Assembly: GCA_018715775.1 (NCBI GenBank)
Contig: DVKZ01000092.1
Span: forward strand, 1 to 64,000
DNA: 64,000 nt
DNA from: Candidatus Fimousia stercorigallinarum
GTDB lineage: Bacteria > Bacillota > Clostridia > Lachnospirales > Lachnospiraceae
Direction: 5' to 3'
In this document: positions 1 to 11,137 of the stretch, one piece after another
Numbering within the stretch: the first letter of the stretch is position 1
How the letters are laid out: each line of letters starts with the position of its first letter
Translations under genes and position numbers: made by a program
The notes under the pieces: model-generated
The model's database searches: none
Told to the model about the DNA's origin: nothing
The model's input: the letters and a program-made list of their open reading frames with translations, nothing else

Positions 1-2
1 AA

Positions 3-185
3 GAAACGACGATTTTGCAAAAAATAATCTTTGGAATCGAAGTTATCGGTATTATTTTTATTGCGATGTTTATCGGCATTATCTTACGGATCATTTATGT
101 TCAGCATGAGAGAAAGAAAAGAAGACAGCGAAGAATAATGCAGAGAAGACGGCAAAGAGATGCAGAGAGAAAAAGACGGTCATAG
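3..185 (+). CDS. C-terminal end of a membrane protein (5' truncated by window edge); one TM segment followed by a basic tail
   Basis: Open frame from base 3 to TAG 183-185: ETTILQKIIFGIEVIGIIFIAMFIGIILRIIYVQHERKKRRQRR... Confidence 0.55.
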   Translation, partial: ETTILQKIIFGIEVIGIIFIAMFIGIILRIIYVQHERKKRRQRRIMQRRRQRDAERKRRS

Positions 186-201
186 ATTGACGGGATATAG
201 A

Positions 202-236
202 AAAGAGGGGGTATATCAGCATTTCCCCTCTTTTTT
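202..236 (+). terminator. Rho-independent terminator
   Basis: AAGAGGGG...CCCCTCTTTTTT stem plus T-tract. Confidence 0.8.
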
Positions 237-244
237 GTGCTTTT

Positions 245-1078
245 TTAATCAAATTTTAAAGATAATTGTTCAAAATCAGGCTGCTTTTGATAGTAAGCTA
301 CCCGCTTTTTTAAATCCTTCCAGGTCACATTGCCGGAGCGGTTTTTATGCAGCATACGGTGGCAGTTTGCACAGATGGGAATAAAATCCCTTGCCGGGTC
401 AATCTGTGATTCCGGAATATCACCGCCGATATAATGGATATCAATAAAATCCCTGGCAATATCAAGACCATAGGTTTCGGCAAAATTAAAACCACAGATC
501 GAGCAGTTTGTTCCGAGTTGTTCAATGACTTGTTCCCGGTTTCCGATATCCCGTTCGCATTTTAAATGATGTGTCAGTTTCTTTGCAGACTGGCACATAA
601 CATCTAGACTGACAGATGTATTTTCATCATAATGTATGATATAATCGAGCAGAGAAGTATCATCTTCAATCGATTCAAAATTTTCAATAAAAAATTCAAA
701 TTCGCTTGCAGTATCGGTATGGATCCAGCTCTGGATCAGATGAACTTTTCCAAGAAAAGTAAATGGCAGGGTATGTTTTTCCCGGTAAAATAAATAAATA
801 CGGTTGACAGGAGCGTCCAGATTCTTCTGCAGAAGCTGGTCTGTTCCGTGTTTATCCGCACCTTCAATTTTTATCATATTACCGCGGAGTTCATTTTTAA
901 ATTGGGTTAAGCCGGGCTGGCGCTGTTTGGTAACAAATAAGATCAAAATATCCGAACCTTTCGGATGAAATACTCCTTTTACAAGGGCATGATGGCTTTT
1001 ATAACCCCATAAGGCGGCTAACTGTTTGGCTGTATAAGTATGATTGATTTCTAATTGCTCGATATCAACGTGACCCAT
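245..1078 (-). CDS. HNH endonuclease with DUF3427-like N-terminal domain
   Basis: CSICGF...IDIHYI...PICANCHRMLH HNH core; N-terminal ILFVTKQRQ...NRIYLFYREK...PFTFLGKV resembles DUF3427. Confidence 0.75.
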   Translation of the reverse strand: MGHVDIEQLEINHTYTAKQLAALWGYKSHHALVKGVFHPKGSDILILFVTKQRQPGLTQFKNELRGNMIKIEGADKHGTDQLLQKNLDAPVNRIYLFYREKHTLPFTFLGKVHLIQSWIHTDTASEFEFFIENFESIEDDTSLLDYIIHYDENTSVSLDVMCQSAKKLTHHLKCERDIGNREQVIEQLGTNCSICGFNFAETYGLDIARDFIDIHYIGGDIPESQIDPARDFIPICANCHRMLHKNRSGNVTWKDLKKRVAYYQKQPDFEQLSLKFD

Positions 1079-1136
1079 AATCTCCTCCTGTGTATGATTG
1101 ACTATATTCTAAGTATATCACAAAAATCCGACTTTT

Positions 1137-1877
1137 TTAGCGTAGAAATGACTTGATTACCGCAAAAACTTCGCGGACATAACAATGGATCAGAATCGGA
1201 GCCGGTGTTTTTGCGGCAAGCCCGAATACATTGTGAAATCCGCATTTTTCTGCGAGCTTTATTATCCGGTACAGATGAAAATCGTTCGAAATCACGCATA
1301 CCTTTGGATTGCGCAGGGAGATATATTCTTTGGAAAACCGAAGATTTTCTTCTGTCGTACGCGCATGTTCTTCGACAAGAAGCCGATATGCCGGGATCCC
1401 CATCCGGATCAGTTCTTGCTGCATGCATTTTCCCTGAGATATTTTTGCATTTGCATTTTGATAGCCGGTTAAAATGGCAATCGTATGTTCATGAGCAGAT
1501 AAATAGTAAAAGGTTGTCTGAATACGTGCCAGGAGAGCATTGGACGGTTTTTCACCACGTACGATCGCACCCGGAACGATGAGATAGTCTGCCTCCACTT
1601 CCTGATTTTTGCAGAAATGCTGTGTATTCCATATTTTCAAAAGAATAATTAAGAAAAAAGCAAGAATTATGAAAGTAAATAACTTTATAATACGATGTAT
1701 GATAGAAGGAAGAGAAAGATAGATGCTGCTTTGCAAAAAAACAGCGGCAAATGCGCTTATGACAGCGGCAAAAAGCCAAAAACGAACAAAGGAAGTCCGA
1801 AGACCGGAATAAGCGATAATCACTCCATAATAAACAACGCAAAAAATGGATAATAAATAAAAAAATATTGAAATCAT
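1137..1877 (-). CDS. YdcF/DUF218-family membrane protein
   Basis: TM N-terminus then ADYLIVPGAIVRGEKPSNALLARI...EEHARTTEENLRFSKE...VISNDFHLYR, typical DUF218; likely start is the internal Met at 1877. Confidence 0.8.
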   Translation of the reverse strand: MISIFFYLLSIFCVVYYGVIIAYSGLRTSFVRFWLFAAVISAFAAVFLQSSIYLSLPSIIHRIIKLFTFIILAFFLIILLKIWNTQHFCKNQEVEADYLIVPGAIVRGEKPSNALLARIQTTFYYLSAHEHTIAILTGYQNANAKISQGKCMQQELIRMGIPAYRLLVEEHARTTEENLRFSKEYISLRNPKVCVISNDFHLYRIIKLAEKCGFHNVFGLAAKTPAPILIHCYVREVFAVIKSFLR

Positions 1878-1993
1878 AATAAAATCTCCCAGCAAATCTT
1901 TTTCATAATTATATTATAACATACTGGCAAAAAAGAACGGGTATTGAAAACGCGATTCTTATCATAAAATAGAATGAGCGGGTTACGGAAGGA

Positions 1994-2761
1994 ATGATCA
2001 TGACGAAAAAAATACAAAGAAGAAAAACAGATCCGGCCTTTTTGAAATTGCTTGTGATCCTTATCGTATTGATGATCGCCGGAACTTATTATTTTCAGAG
2101 GATGAGCAGCATCCATGTGGAGTCCGGGGATCAGATACAGGTGATTGATGTTTCAAGATGGAACGGTAAGATAAATTGGAAAAAAGTAAAGAAATCGGAT
2201 ATTTATTATGCAATGCTGCGAATTGGGAGAGGTGCGCAGGATTCATCCGGAATGGCGGAAGATTCGTATTTCTATCAAAATTATCAGAGTGGAAGATCGT
2301 ATAATATGAAAATGGGTGTTTATTTTTACTCTCATGCCGAAACGACAAAAGAAGCGAAGAAAGAGGCGGAGTATTGTCTGGGACTTTTGGAAAAGTATGG
2401 AATCAAGCCGAAAGATCTTGCAATGCCGGTCGCATATGATGTGGAAGAAGAGAGCATTTTTGCGACCGGGAAAAATAATGTAACAAAAGTAACCAAGACG
2501 TTTTGTGATGCGATCGAAGATGCGGGCTATACCCCGATGGTTTATTCATCGGCATCGTCGCTGATGCAGTATTTTAAGCACAGTACGATCAAGAATTATA
2601 AGATTTGGGTGGCACATTATGGAGTAGAGGAGAGCGGACCGAGTTATCCATATCATTATGATATGTGGCAATATACAAGTGAAGGCATCGTGCCGGGAGC
2701 GAATACGAGTAAAAAAGATCATGTCGGCAATTGCGATATTAATTATTACATAGTAGAATAG
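1994..2761 (+). CDS. Glycoside hydrolase family 25 lysozyme-like protein
   Basis: Signal anchor; IDVSRWNGKINWKKVKKSDIYYAMLRIGRG...YDVEEES...WVAHYG...WQYTSEG. Confidence 0.88.
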   Translation: MIMTKKIQRRKTDPAFLKLLVILIVLMIAGTYYFQRMSSIHVESGDQIQVIDVSRWNGKINWKKVKKSDIYYAMLRIGRGAQDSSGMAEDSYFYQNYQSGRSYNMKMGVYFYSHAETTKEAKKEAEYCLGLLEKYGIKPKDLAMPVAYDVEEESIFATGKNNVTKVTKTFCDAIEDAGYTPMVYSSASSLMQYFKHSTIKNYKIWVAHYGVEESGPSYPYHYDMWQYTSEGIVPGANTSKKDHVGNCDINYYIVE

Positions 2762-2797
2762 CAGGGTAAGAAAAAATAACTGCTGAAAGGAAAAAAC

Positions 2798-3733
2798 ATG
2801 AGAGAAATAAAAACAGTATCCCTGATCGGACTTGGAGCAATCGGAGCTTTTGCAGCACCGGGACTAAACCAGTTATTAGGAGAAAATTTTCGGATCATCG
2901 CGGGAAGCGACAGAAAAAAACGGCTGGAAACAAATGGCGTGATAATTAATGAGAAACACTATCAATTCCATGTTGTTGCACCAGAGGAAGAAACCGGATA
3001 TGCGGATCTTGCGATTTTTGCCGTGAAGAATACGCAGCTTTCGCAGGCGATAAAAGATATGAGAAATCAGATCGGCCCGGATACGATCGTGATGTCTCTG
3101 CTAAACGGAGTGACAAGTGAGAAGCATATCGGTGCTGCATTTTATCCCGAAAATGTATTAGTGAGTGTGATTCGCGTGCCATCTTTAAATCAGAATGGAA
3201 GGATCCGTTATCCGGAAGAAAGCGGGATGATTTCTTTTGGAGAAGCACGAAATGAAAAATTATCGGATAAGGTAAAAGCAGTGAAGCGGCTGTTTGATCT
3301 TGCAGATATCCGATACGAGATTCCGGAAGATATGTTAAGAAACATGTGGTTAAAGTATATGACGAATGTAAGTGAGAATCAGCTGTGTGCGATCCTGGGT
3401 GTCCCTTATAAGGGATTTGCTGTCAGCCTTGATCACATCGAGGTGATGCGTGAAACGGCTGCCCGGGAAGTGATCGCGATCGCACAAAAAAAGGGTATTC
3501 ATCTTAGCGATAGAGATCTGGAAGAACGGATCGGGATTGTCAGAAAACTGCTTCCGCAAGGGAAACCATCGACGCTTCAGGATATCGAAGCCGGCAGAAA
3601 GACAGAGGTTGAGACATTTGCCGGAGACGTGATCCGTATGGGCAGAGAAGTTGGCGTAGCAACTCCGTATAATGAGATTTTTTATCATATGATCTGTGCA
3701 TTGGAAGAGAAAAATGAAGGAAAATTTGATTAA
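2798..3733 (+). CDS. 2-dehydropantoate 2-reductase (ApbA/PanE family)
   Basis: N-terminal GLGAIGAFAAPGL nucleotide-binding motif and PanE-like C-terminal domain. Confidence 0.85.
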   Translation: MREIKTVSLIGLGAIGAFAAPGLNQLLGENFRIIAGSDRKKRLETNGVIINEKHYQFHVVAPEEETGYADLAIFAVKNTQLSQAIKDMRNQIGPDTIVMSLLNGVTSEKHIGAAFYPENVLVSVIRVPSLNQNGRIRYPEESGMISFGEARNEKLSDKVKAVKRLFDLADIRYEIPEDMLRNMWLKYMTNVSENQLCAILGVPYKGFAVSLDHIEVMRETAAREVIAIAQKKGIHLSDRDLEERIGIVRKLLPQGKPSTLQDIEAGRKTEVETFAGDVIRMGREVGVATPYNEIFYHMICALEEKNEGKFD

Positions 3734-3770
3734 GATAGCATTTTATTTACGGTTTTCTCTAATAAAATAA

Positions 3771-3820
3771 AGAGAGGGCATTGCTCCATTATTTGATGAT
3801 GGGGAGTGCCCTCTCTTTTT
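3771..3820 (+). terminator. Rho-independent terminator
   Basis: AGAGAGGGCA...TGCCCTCTCTTTTT. Confidence 0.85.
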
Positions 3821-3862
3821 GAGAAAGAATAAGATAAGAAAATGGTTTTGTGAAAAGAAGTA

Positions 3863-4015
3863 TTAATAGCGAATATAAATTCCCTGCTCTTCAATATAAT
3901 CTGCCAGTTCCTGATAGGCTTCTTCTGCCCAGTCTTCTTTTATCTCAACGTGTTCCGGTTCTTTTTTTTCTTCTGTTGATTTGGTTGTTTCCATTCGTTT
4001 CTTTTCTTCTGACAT
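3863..4015 (-). CDS. Small charged protein, 50 aa
   Basis: MSEEKKRMETTKSTEEKKEPEHVEIKEDWAEEAYQELADYIEEQGIYIRY; upstream GAGGTGAT RBS; not in supplied ORF track. Confidence 0.6.
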   Translation of the reverse strand: MSEEKKRMETTKSTEEKKEPEHVEIKEDWAEEAYQELADYIEEQGIYIRY

Positions 4016-4090
4016 GAAGATCACCTCGTTTCAAAATTATATCGTATCGTTGATGAGAAAATGAAAAATTGATATCGGTTATTGTTATGC

Positions 4091-4120
4091 AAAAAGGTGC
4101 CGCAGATCTGCGACACCTTT
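4091..4120 (-). terminator. Terminator of gdhA
   Basis: AAAGGTGTCGCAGATCTGCGGCACCTTTTT on minus strand. Confidence 0.75.
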
Positions 4121-4193
4121 GTCTTCTCTTGTTATATCATATTTTATGAAAAATTCAAACTCTGCTTTGCGTATTTCTACAAAAGATGAGATT

Positions 4194-5585
<1,392 letters not shown>

Positions 5586-5896
5586 TTAATGTCTCGTACA
5601 TCTTTGTCCTGTTGACTATTATATATAAAAACTGTCAATTTTACAAGTTTGAGTTTTAAAAATTGTAAAAAAAATTTGAAATTACTTAAAAAAATTAATT
5701 TTAAGCCAAAAAACAGAGAAAAAAATTAATTCATGAAGGATTGGATGTGGAAAAAATTCATTTTATAGAAAAAAATTCAGGCTTTGACCGGCAAAAAGAG
5801 ATGGATTTTGTGAATTCAATGTGAATTCAAATACAAAAGATTGTATAAATTTCCGAGCTCTTTTATAATAAGGGGGACTGGAAAGGGGAATTTTTT

Positions 5897-6727
5897 ATGA
5901 AAAAAGAAATAAAATTAATTGGACTTGATCTGGATGGGACAACGTTTACAAGTGATAAACGCATTACAGATCACACAAAATCGGTGATAGAAAAAGCCAT
6001 TGAACAGGGCGTGACAGTCTTGCCATGTACCGGACGTCAGTTATCGGGACTGCAGGAAGAATTCTTATCAATGAAAGGAGTCCGATATGCGGTCACATCA
6101 AATGGGGCGTCGGTTATCGATCTAAAGGAAAAGAAAAAGCTGTTTACCGATTATATTCCTTATGAAATTGCCGCGGATACGATGGAGAGGTTATTAAAGG
6201 AAGAGATTTTAACGGATATTTATATTGATGGCCTTTGTTATATCGAAGAAGAATTGATGGTGCTGTTTACATCTTTTCTTCCGAATCAGGAATCGGTAAC
6301 ATACTTTAAAAAGACAAGAACGCCGGTTAAAAATCTGCCGGAATTTATTCGGAAGAATCGGTTGGATGCAGAAAAGATCCACCTTCTGTTCCGTGACATG
6401 GAATTAAAAGCAGCACTGAAAAAAGAATTTGATGCGAATCCGCATTTTCTAACAACTTCTGCGGTGTCCTTTAATTTAGAATTGAACAATAGGACAGCTG
6501 ATAAAGGAACGGCCTTGCTTGTGCTTGCTGATCTTCTGGGAATTCCTCATGATCAAACAATGGCATGCGGGGATAGTTTTAATGATGAAGCGATGCTTCG
6601 AAAAGCAGGATTTTCTGTAGCAATGGGAAATGCAGATCCGGAAATTAAAAAAATCTGTGATTTTGTCACAAAGACAAATGATGAAGACGGCGTTGCCTAT
6701 GCGATAGAAACTTTTGTTTTATCTTAA
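5897..6727 (+). CDS. Cof-type HAD-IIB family hydrolase
   Basis: LIGLDLDGTTFTSDKRI and ACGDSFNDEAMLRKAGFSVAMGNA motifs. Confidence 0.92.
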   Translation: MKKEIKLIGLDLDGTTFTSDKRITDHTKSVIEKAIEQGVTVLPCTGRQLSGLQEEFLSMKGVRYAVTSNGASVIDLKEKKKLFTDYIPYEIAADTMERLLKEEILTDIYIDGLCYIEEELMVLFTSFLPNQESVTYFKKTRTPVKNLPEFIRKNRLDAEKIHLLFRDMELKAALKKEFDANPHFLTTSAVSFNLELNNRTADKGTALLVLADLLGIPHDQTMACGDSFNDEAMLRKAGFSVAMGNADPEIKKICDFVTKTNDEDGVAYAIETFVLS

Positions 6728-6747
6728 AAAAAGGAATGAAGTTGTAG

Positions 6748-9309
6748 ATGAATATGATAAAAAAATACAAATACGCATTTGCGGCATTTGCAGTACCGTT
6801 TTTATTTCTCACGGGGACTATGGTGGCATTGGAATGCGCACCGTTTGGAAGCCAGAGTTTTATGATCGTTGACGCTTTGCACCAGTATCTGCCCTTTTTC
6901 TCGGATTATCAGGAAAAATTAAAAAATGCAGATTCTTTGTTTTATTCATGGAATGGAGGACTTGGGTATAATTTTTATTCTTTGTGGGCCTATTATTTGA
7001 GCAGCCCTTTTAATTTGATCATAAAATTTGTGCCGAAAATGACGATCATATCGGTATTAAACTGGATGGTCGTGCTGAAGTTTTCTTTATGTTCACTGAC
7101 CGGATTTTTTTATTTTTCTTATCGGCAGAGAAAACAGAGTTTTCGCAATGTAGCCTTTGGGCTTTGTTATGCATTTAGTACATATATGACCGGATATTAC
7201 TGGAATATCATGTGGCTGGAAGTAATGATCCTGCTGCCGGTTGTTCTGATCGGCATGGACCGCATGATGAAAGAAGGGAAATCAAGGATGTACTGCCTTG
7301 CGCTGTTTGCATCGCTGTTCTGTAATTATTATATATCTTTTATGGTATGTGTTTTCCTTGCTTTATGGTATTTTACCTATTCCTTTGAGGGAGTCAAAGA
7401 TTTTTTCAAGAAAGGTATCCGGTTTGCCTGGAATTCCGTACTGGCAGCTGCAATGGCTGCGGTTGTTCTGCTCCCGGCATATCTCGGGCTCATGGATACA
7501 TCATCGGCAACGCTTGATTTTCCGGAATGGCAGCTATATGGAAAAACGGCAGAACTTTTTGCAACCCATATGGCAGCTGTCGCGCCTTATAATATGTCAA
7601 CAGACGACGGACTCGGCAACCTGTATTGCGGGATTCTTCCGGTTCTTGTATTCGTATTGCTGATCATTGATAAAAAAATGCCGCGGAAGGAAAAAATCAG
7701 GAAAATCGTGATCCTTGCCTTTATGGCGATCAGTTTTCAGGTAGAGATACTGAATTATGTATGGCATGGTTTTCATAATCAATACGGGATCCCGAACCGA
7801 TTTGCATTTTTATATCTGTTTTTAATGCTTATTATGGCATATGAGCAATTGCAGTATATGAACTATCTTGAGACAAAGCGGTGGAAGATTGTATTGGCAG
7901 CAGCAGTGCTCATAGCGGGAATCGTATATTGTTATGAAAATTCCGTTCTCGATCAGGAAGAGGCATACTGGATCTCCGGCGGACTGGTCATTATATATGC
8001 ACTTTTGTTATGCATTAGAAAGAAATGGACAGCAGGTGTGATTTCAGCGATCATGGTCATAGAGGTTATGGCAAATACCGCATATGGATTTTATCAAAGC
8101 GGACAGACAGATTCGGAGTATTTCTTTGGAGATACGGGTGCAATTGCTGAAATTATTGAAAAAGAAGAACCGACGATCGAGCAGAGGATGGAATTGATCA
8201 ACAGCAAGATGTTGGATGAAAGCATCTGGTATACAATGCCTAATGTAACAATGTTCGGCTCGACTGCGCTTGGAAACACTGTAGACGCTATGGATCAGCT
8301 TGGATTTTATACAGGTGTCAACGAGTATTTATATGAAGGAGCAACACCGGTGACGGATATGCTGCTCGGGGTAAAATCCGTCTTACTGCGGGAAGATGAT
8401 GTGAATCGCCGGTCCGATTATGAATATTATTATAAGAGAAAAAATGTCCGGCTGTATAAGAATAAGCTTTATCCGTCAATCGGATACTGGATGGGGGAAA
8501 ATGCACGAAACTGGAATGAGCAATCGTTGAATCCATTTTATGTACAAAATGACCTTGTGGAGAGCGCCTACGGCATTGAGGATCTTTATAAAGAAGTTCT
8601 GGTGGATACGCCGATCTCCGGAGGCTGTACGATTGAAGGACAGGGAAATAATAGTTATTATATTGAAAATGATTCGAAAGAGGATAATTTTATTACGTTT
8701 ATATTTCATGTGGAAGAAGATATGGATCTGTATCTGCACTTTGACTATGGCGGAGCAGAAAATGCGGAGCTTTTTGTAAACGGAATGAACATAAAAAGTG
8801 GACGCCTGAATTCTCAGATTTTATCTGCCGGAAAAGTATCGCAGGGTGATGAGGTAATGTTGCGGATTCAGATGGAATCCGGGGAAGAAGGAAATGGAAC
8901 AATTACTGTACGGGCTGCATCTTTGGATCAGAAAAAATATAAGGAACTGATCTCGACGATGGAAGGAAACCGTTTTCGTATGGAATCCTATACGAGTACA
9001 AGTATAAAAGGAAAGCTGGATGCAGAAGAAGATGGAGTAATTTTCTTTTCTATCCCGTATGATCAGGGATGGAGTGTCAGCATTGATGGAATAGAAACAG
9101 AACCAGAACCAATGGAAGAGGGATTTCTATCTGTTGCTGTGGAAAAAGGAAGTCATGATATTACATTAGCATATCGCTCTCCGGGCTTTTCGGAAGGATG
9201 GAAGCTATCTGCAGCTGGATGGTTGATATTTATTGTTTCTCAGATCATACATGAATGTAAGAAAAGCTTTAGAAATAATTCAGACTTAAAGAAAAAGGGT
9301 ATGTTATAA
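6748..9309 (+). CDS. YfhO family membrane protein
   Basis: 853 aa multi-TM; C-terminal IPYDQGWSVSIDG...F.SVAVEKGSHDITLAYRSPGF typical of YfhO. Confidence 0.88.
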   Translation: MNMIKKYKYAFAAFAVPFLFLTGTMVALECAPFGSQSFMIVDALHQYLPFFSDYQEKLKNADSLFYSWNGGLGYNFYSLWAYYLSSPFNLIIKFVPKMTIISVLNWMVVLKFSLCSLTGFFYFSYRQRKQSFRNVAFGLCYAFSTYMTGYYWNIMWLEVMILLPVVLIGMDRMMKEGKSRMYCLALFASLFCNYYISFMVCVFLALWYFTYSFEGVKDFFKKGIRFAWNSVLAAAMAAVVLLPAYLGLMDTSSATLDFPEWQLYGKTAELFATHMAAVAPYNMSTDDGLGNLYCGILPVLVFVLLIIDKKMPRKEKIRKIVILAFMAISFQVEILNYVWHGFHNQYGIPNRFAFLYLFLMLIMAYEQLQYMNYLETKRWKIVLAAAVLIAGIVYCYENSVLDQEEAYWISGGLVIIYALLLCIRKKWTAGVISAIMVIEVMANTAYGFYQSGQTDSEYFFGDTGAIAEIIEKEEPTIEQRMELINSKMLDESIWYTMPNVTMFGSTALGNTVDAMDQLGFYTGVNEYLYEGATPVTDMLLGVKSVLLREDDVNRRSDYEYYYKRKNVRLYKNKLYPSIGYWMGENARNWNEQSLNPFYVQNDLVESAYGIEDLYKEVLVDTPISGGCTIEGQGNNSYYIENDSKEDNFITFIFHVEEDMDLYLHFDYGGAENAELFVNGMNIKSGRLNSQILSAGKVSQGDEVMLRIQMESGEEGNGTITVRAASLDQKKYKELISTMEGNRFRMESYTSTSIKGKLDAEEDGVIFFSIPYDQGWSVSIDGIETEPEPMEEGFLSVAVEKGSHDITLAYRSPGFSEGWKLSAAGWLIFIVSQIIHECKKSFRNNSDLKKKGML

Positions 9310-9357
9310 TAGGAGAAAGGACAGTTCACAATACAAATTTATTAAGGAGGAAATCAA

Positions 9358-10221
9358 ATGAAGAGAAAAATTTGGAGAGTGATCGCATGTGCCCTGTGTG
9401 TTGTCATGCTGTCCGGGCAGGCGGTAATGGCCGATAGCGTGGATAACAGTGATGTTTATGTTTCTCTGGGAGCGGATCTGTCATCGAAAGAAAGAGCAAC
9501 GGTGCTGAGACTGCTTGGAATTGATAACATTGATGATTATAATGTGGATTATATTACAAATGAACAGGAACATGAATATCTGGATGATTATCTGGAAAAG
9601 TCGGTCATTGGTTCAAGAGCACTTTCATCGGTAATCGTAAAACCGGGGGATAATGGGATCAATGTAGAAACGTATAATATTACATTTTGTACTTCCGGGA
9701 TGTATCGAAATGCCCTGGCAACTGCAGGGATGGAAAATGCGGAAGTAACGGTTGCAGGACCGTTTAATATCTCAGGAACGGCGGCTCTGGTCGGAGCGAT
9801 GAAAGCCTATGAATCAATGACCGGAGAAAAAGTATCAGAGGAGCAGTTGGATGCGGCAAATCAGGAATTGGTCGTTACCGGTGAGGTAGCAGATACGATC
9901 GGTGAGGATGAAGCAGAACAGCTGATCGCTATGGTAAAGGAAAAGGTTGCCGCCGATAATCTGGATTCAGCGCAGGAAATCGGAGAGGTGATCGATGAGG
10001 CAGCAAATCAGCTGAATGTCAATCTGTCAGAAGAAGACAGACAGAAGATTGAAGATCTGATGCAGAAGATCAGCGATCTTGACCTGAATGTGGATCAGCT
10101 GAGAGAACAGGCGAAGGATATTTATAATAAGCTGGAAGATATGGGGCTGACTCTCGATGAAGGATTTTTTACCAGATTAAAAAACTGGTTTCTTTCCCTG
10201 ATCGATCGGATTTTCGGTTAA
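9358..10221 (+). CDS. DUF1002 domain-containing secreted protein
   Basis: Signal peptide; SLGADLSSKERATVLRLLGI, SSVIVKPGDNGINVETYNITFCTSGMYRNALATAGMENAEVTVAGPFNISGTAALVGAMKAYE. Confidence 0.88.
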   Translation: MKRKIWRVIACALCVVMLSGQAVMADSVDNSDVYVSLGADLSSKERATVLRLLGIDNIDDYNVDYITNEQEHEYLDDYLEKSVIGSRALSSVIVKPGDNGINVETYNITFCTSGMYRNALATAGMENAEVTVAGPFNISGTAALVGAMKAYESMTGEKVSEEQLDAANQELVVTGEVADTIGEDEAEQLIAMVKEKVAADNLDSAQEIGEVIDEAANQLNVNLSEEDRQKIEDLMQKISDLDLNVDQLREQAKDIYNKLEDMGLTLDEGFFTRLKNWFLSLIDRIFG

Positions 10222-10230
10222 GAAGGTATG

Positions 10231-10274
10231 AAACTCCCTTTCTTAAGCATAAGCTTAAGGAAGGGGGTTTTTTT
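10231..10274 (+). terminator. Rho-independent terminator
   Basis: AACTCCCTTTCTTAAGCATAAGCTTAAGGAAGGGGGTTTTTTT. Confidence 0.8.
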
Positions 10275-10541
10275 ATGTCACAAAATGAAATGATTTTTCT
10301 GATTGCCGGGATTTTAGGAGCTGCCTGTCTATTATGGGATGTGATCCGGCGGCCGCTGCATGGTTTTCTTATTCTGGTCAGGGGTATTTTTTTTATTTTA
10401 CTGCTCTATGCGGTTCAGCTGCTGGGATTGCGGCTGGGCTGGGAACATGTGGTTGCGGTAAATATGGTAACAGCATTGATCAGCGGGTGTCTGGGTGTTC
10501 CCGGTATTTTATTTTTATATGCAGTAAACTTTATTTTATAA
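10275..10541 (+). CDS. Pro-sigma-K processing inhibitor BofA-like small membrane protein
   Basis: 88 aa, TM segments, C-terminal GCLGVPGILFLYAVNFIL typical of BofA. Confidence 0.7.
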   Translation: MSQNEMIFLIAGILGAACLLWDVIRRPLHGFLILVRGIFFILLLYAVQLLGLRLGWEHVVAVNMVTALISGCLGVPGILFLYAVNFIL

Positions 10542-10565
10542 AATGGGATTTTTTGTAAAAAATGA

Positions 10566-10594
10566 TTGACATTTTTTGCAAAAAGAGATATAGT
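10566..10594 (+). promoter_or_regulatory. Sigma-A type promoter for the Tad locus
   Basis: TTGACA-N17-TATAGT just before the prepilin peptidase. Confidence 0.7.
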
Positions 10595-10629
10595 GATTTT
10601 AAACAAAAAAGGAGAAAAATGGAAAATAC

Positions 10630-11115
10630 ATGATCATAATCTTATATACAATACTGGCTGTCTTTTTTGACCTCAAGTTTTATAAAATACCGAATGTATT
10701 ATGCTTTTTTATTGCGGTAACCGGGATCTGGATCTCGGCTATGGAGTCTGGTGTATCTGGATTTGGCGGTCTGCTTCTGGGAATGGGAATTCCAATCATC
10801 ACACTCTATGGGTTCTTTTATTGCGGCATGATGGGAGCGGGTGATATTAAGGAGCTGGCAGCAGTCGGTACATTTTTTGGAAAAGATATCTGGAAAGTGA
10901 TGGTGCTGAGTTTTCTTTTTAACGGGCTGGCGGCATTTTGTAAGGTGTTAAAAGAAGGGAATTTTAAGGAACGTTTTTGTTATCTGAGTGGATATGTGAG
11001 GGATTGCAGGCTCGAAAAACGAATACTCGATGATTATGAAAGCGGCGAAAGGGACAGAATTCATTTTTCCATTGGAATTATGTGTGCGTCGATATGTATG
11101 GTGTGGATGAACTGA
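10630..11115 (+). CDS. Prepilin peptidase, A24 family (TadV/CpaA-like)
   Basis: FFDLKFYKIPNVLC and GMMGAGDIKELAAVG aspartyl motifs. Confidence 0.85.
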   Translation: MIIILYTILAVFFDLKFYKIPNVLCFFIAVTGIWISAMESGVSGFGGLLLGMGIPIITLYGFFYCGMMGAGDIKELAAVGTFFGKDIWKVMVLSFLFNGLAAFCKVLKEGNFKERFCYLSGYVRDCRLEKRILDDYESGERDRIHFSIGIMCASICMVWMN

Positions 11116-11137
11116 CAGGACAGATGAGGTGAGGAGT

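Noticed and set aside
1102-1582. Several overlapping ORFs on both strands opposite or within the YdcF-like gene
   Set aside because: Alternative frames of a clear DUF218 coding region.
9358-10221. DUF1002 protein as part of the Tad operon
   Set aside because: A strong terminator (10231-10274) and a new promoter (10566-10594) separate it from the Tad genes.
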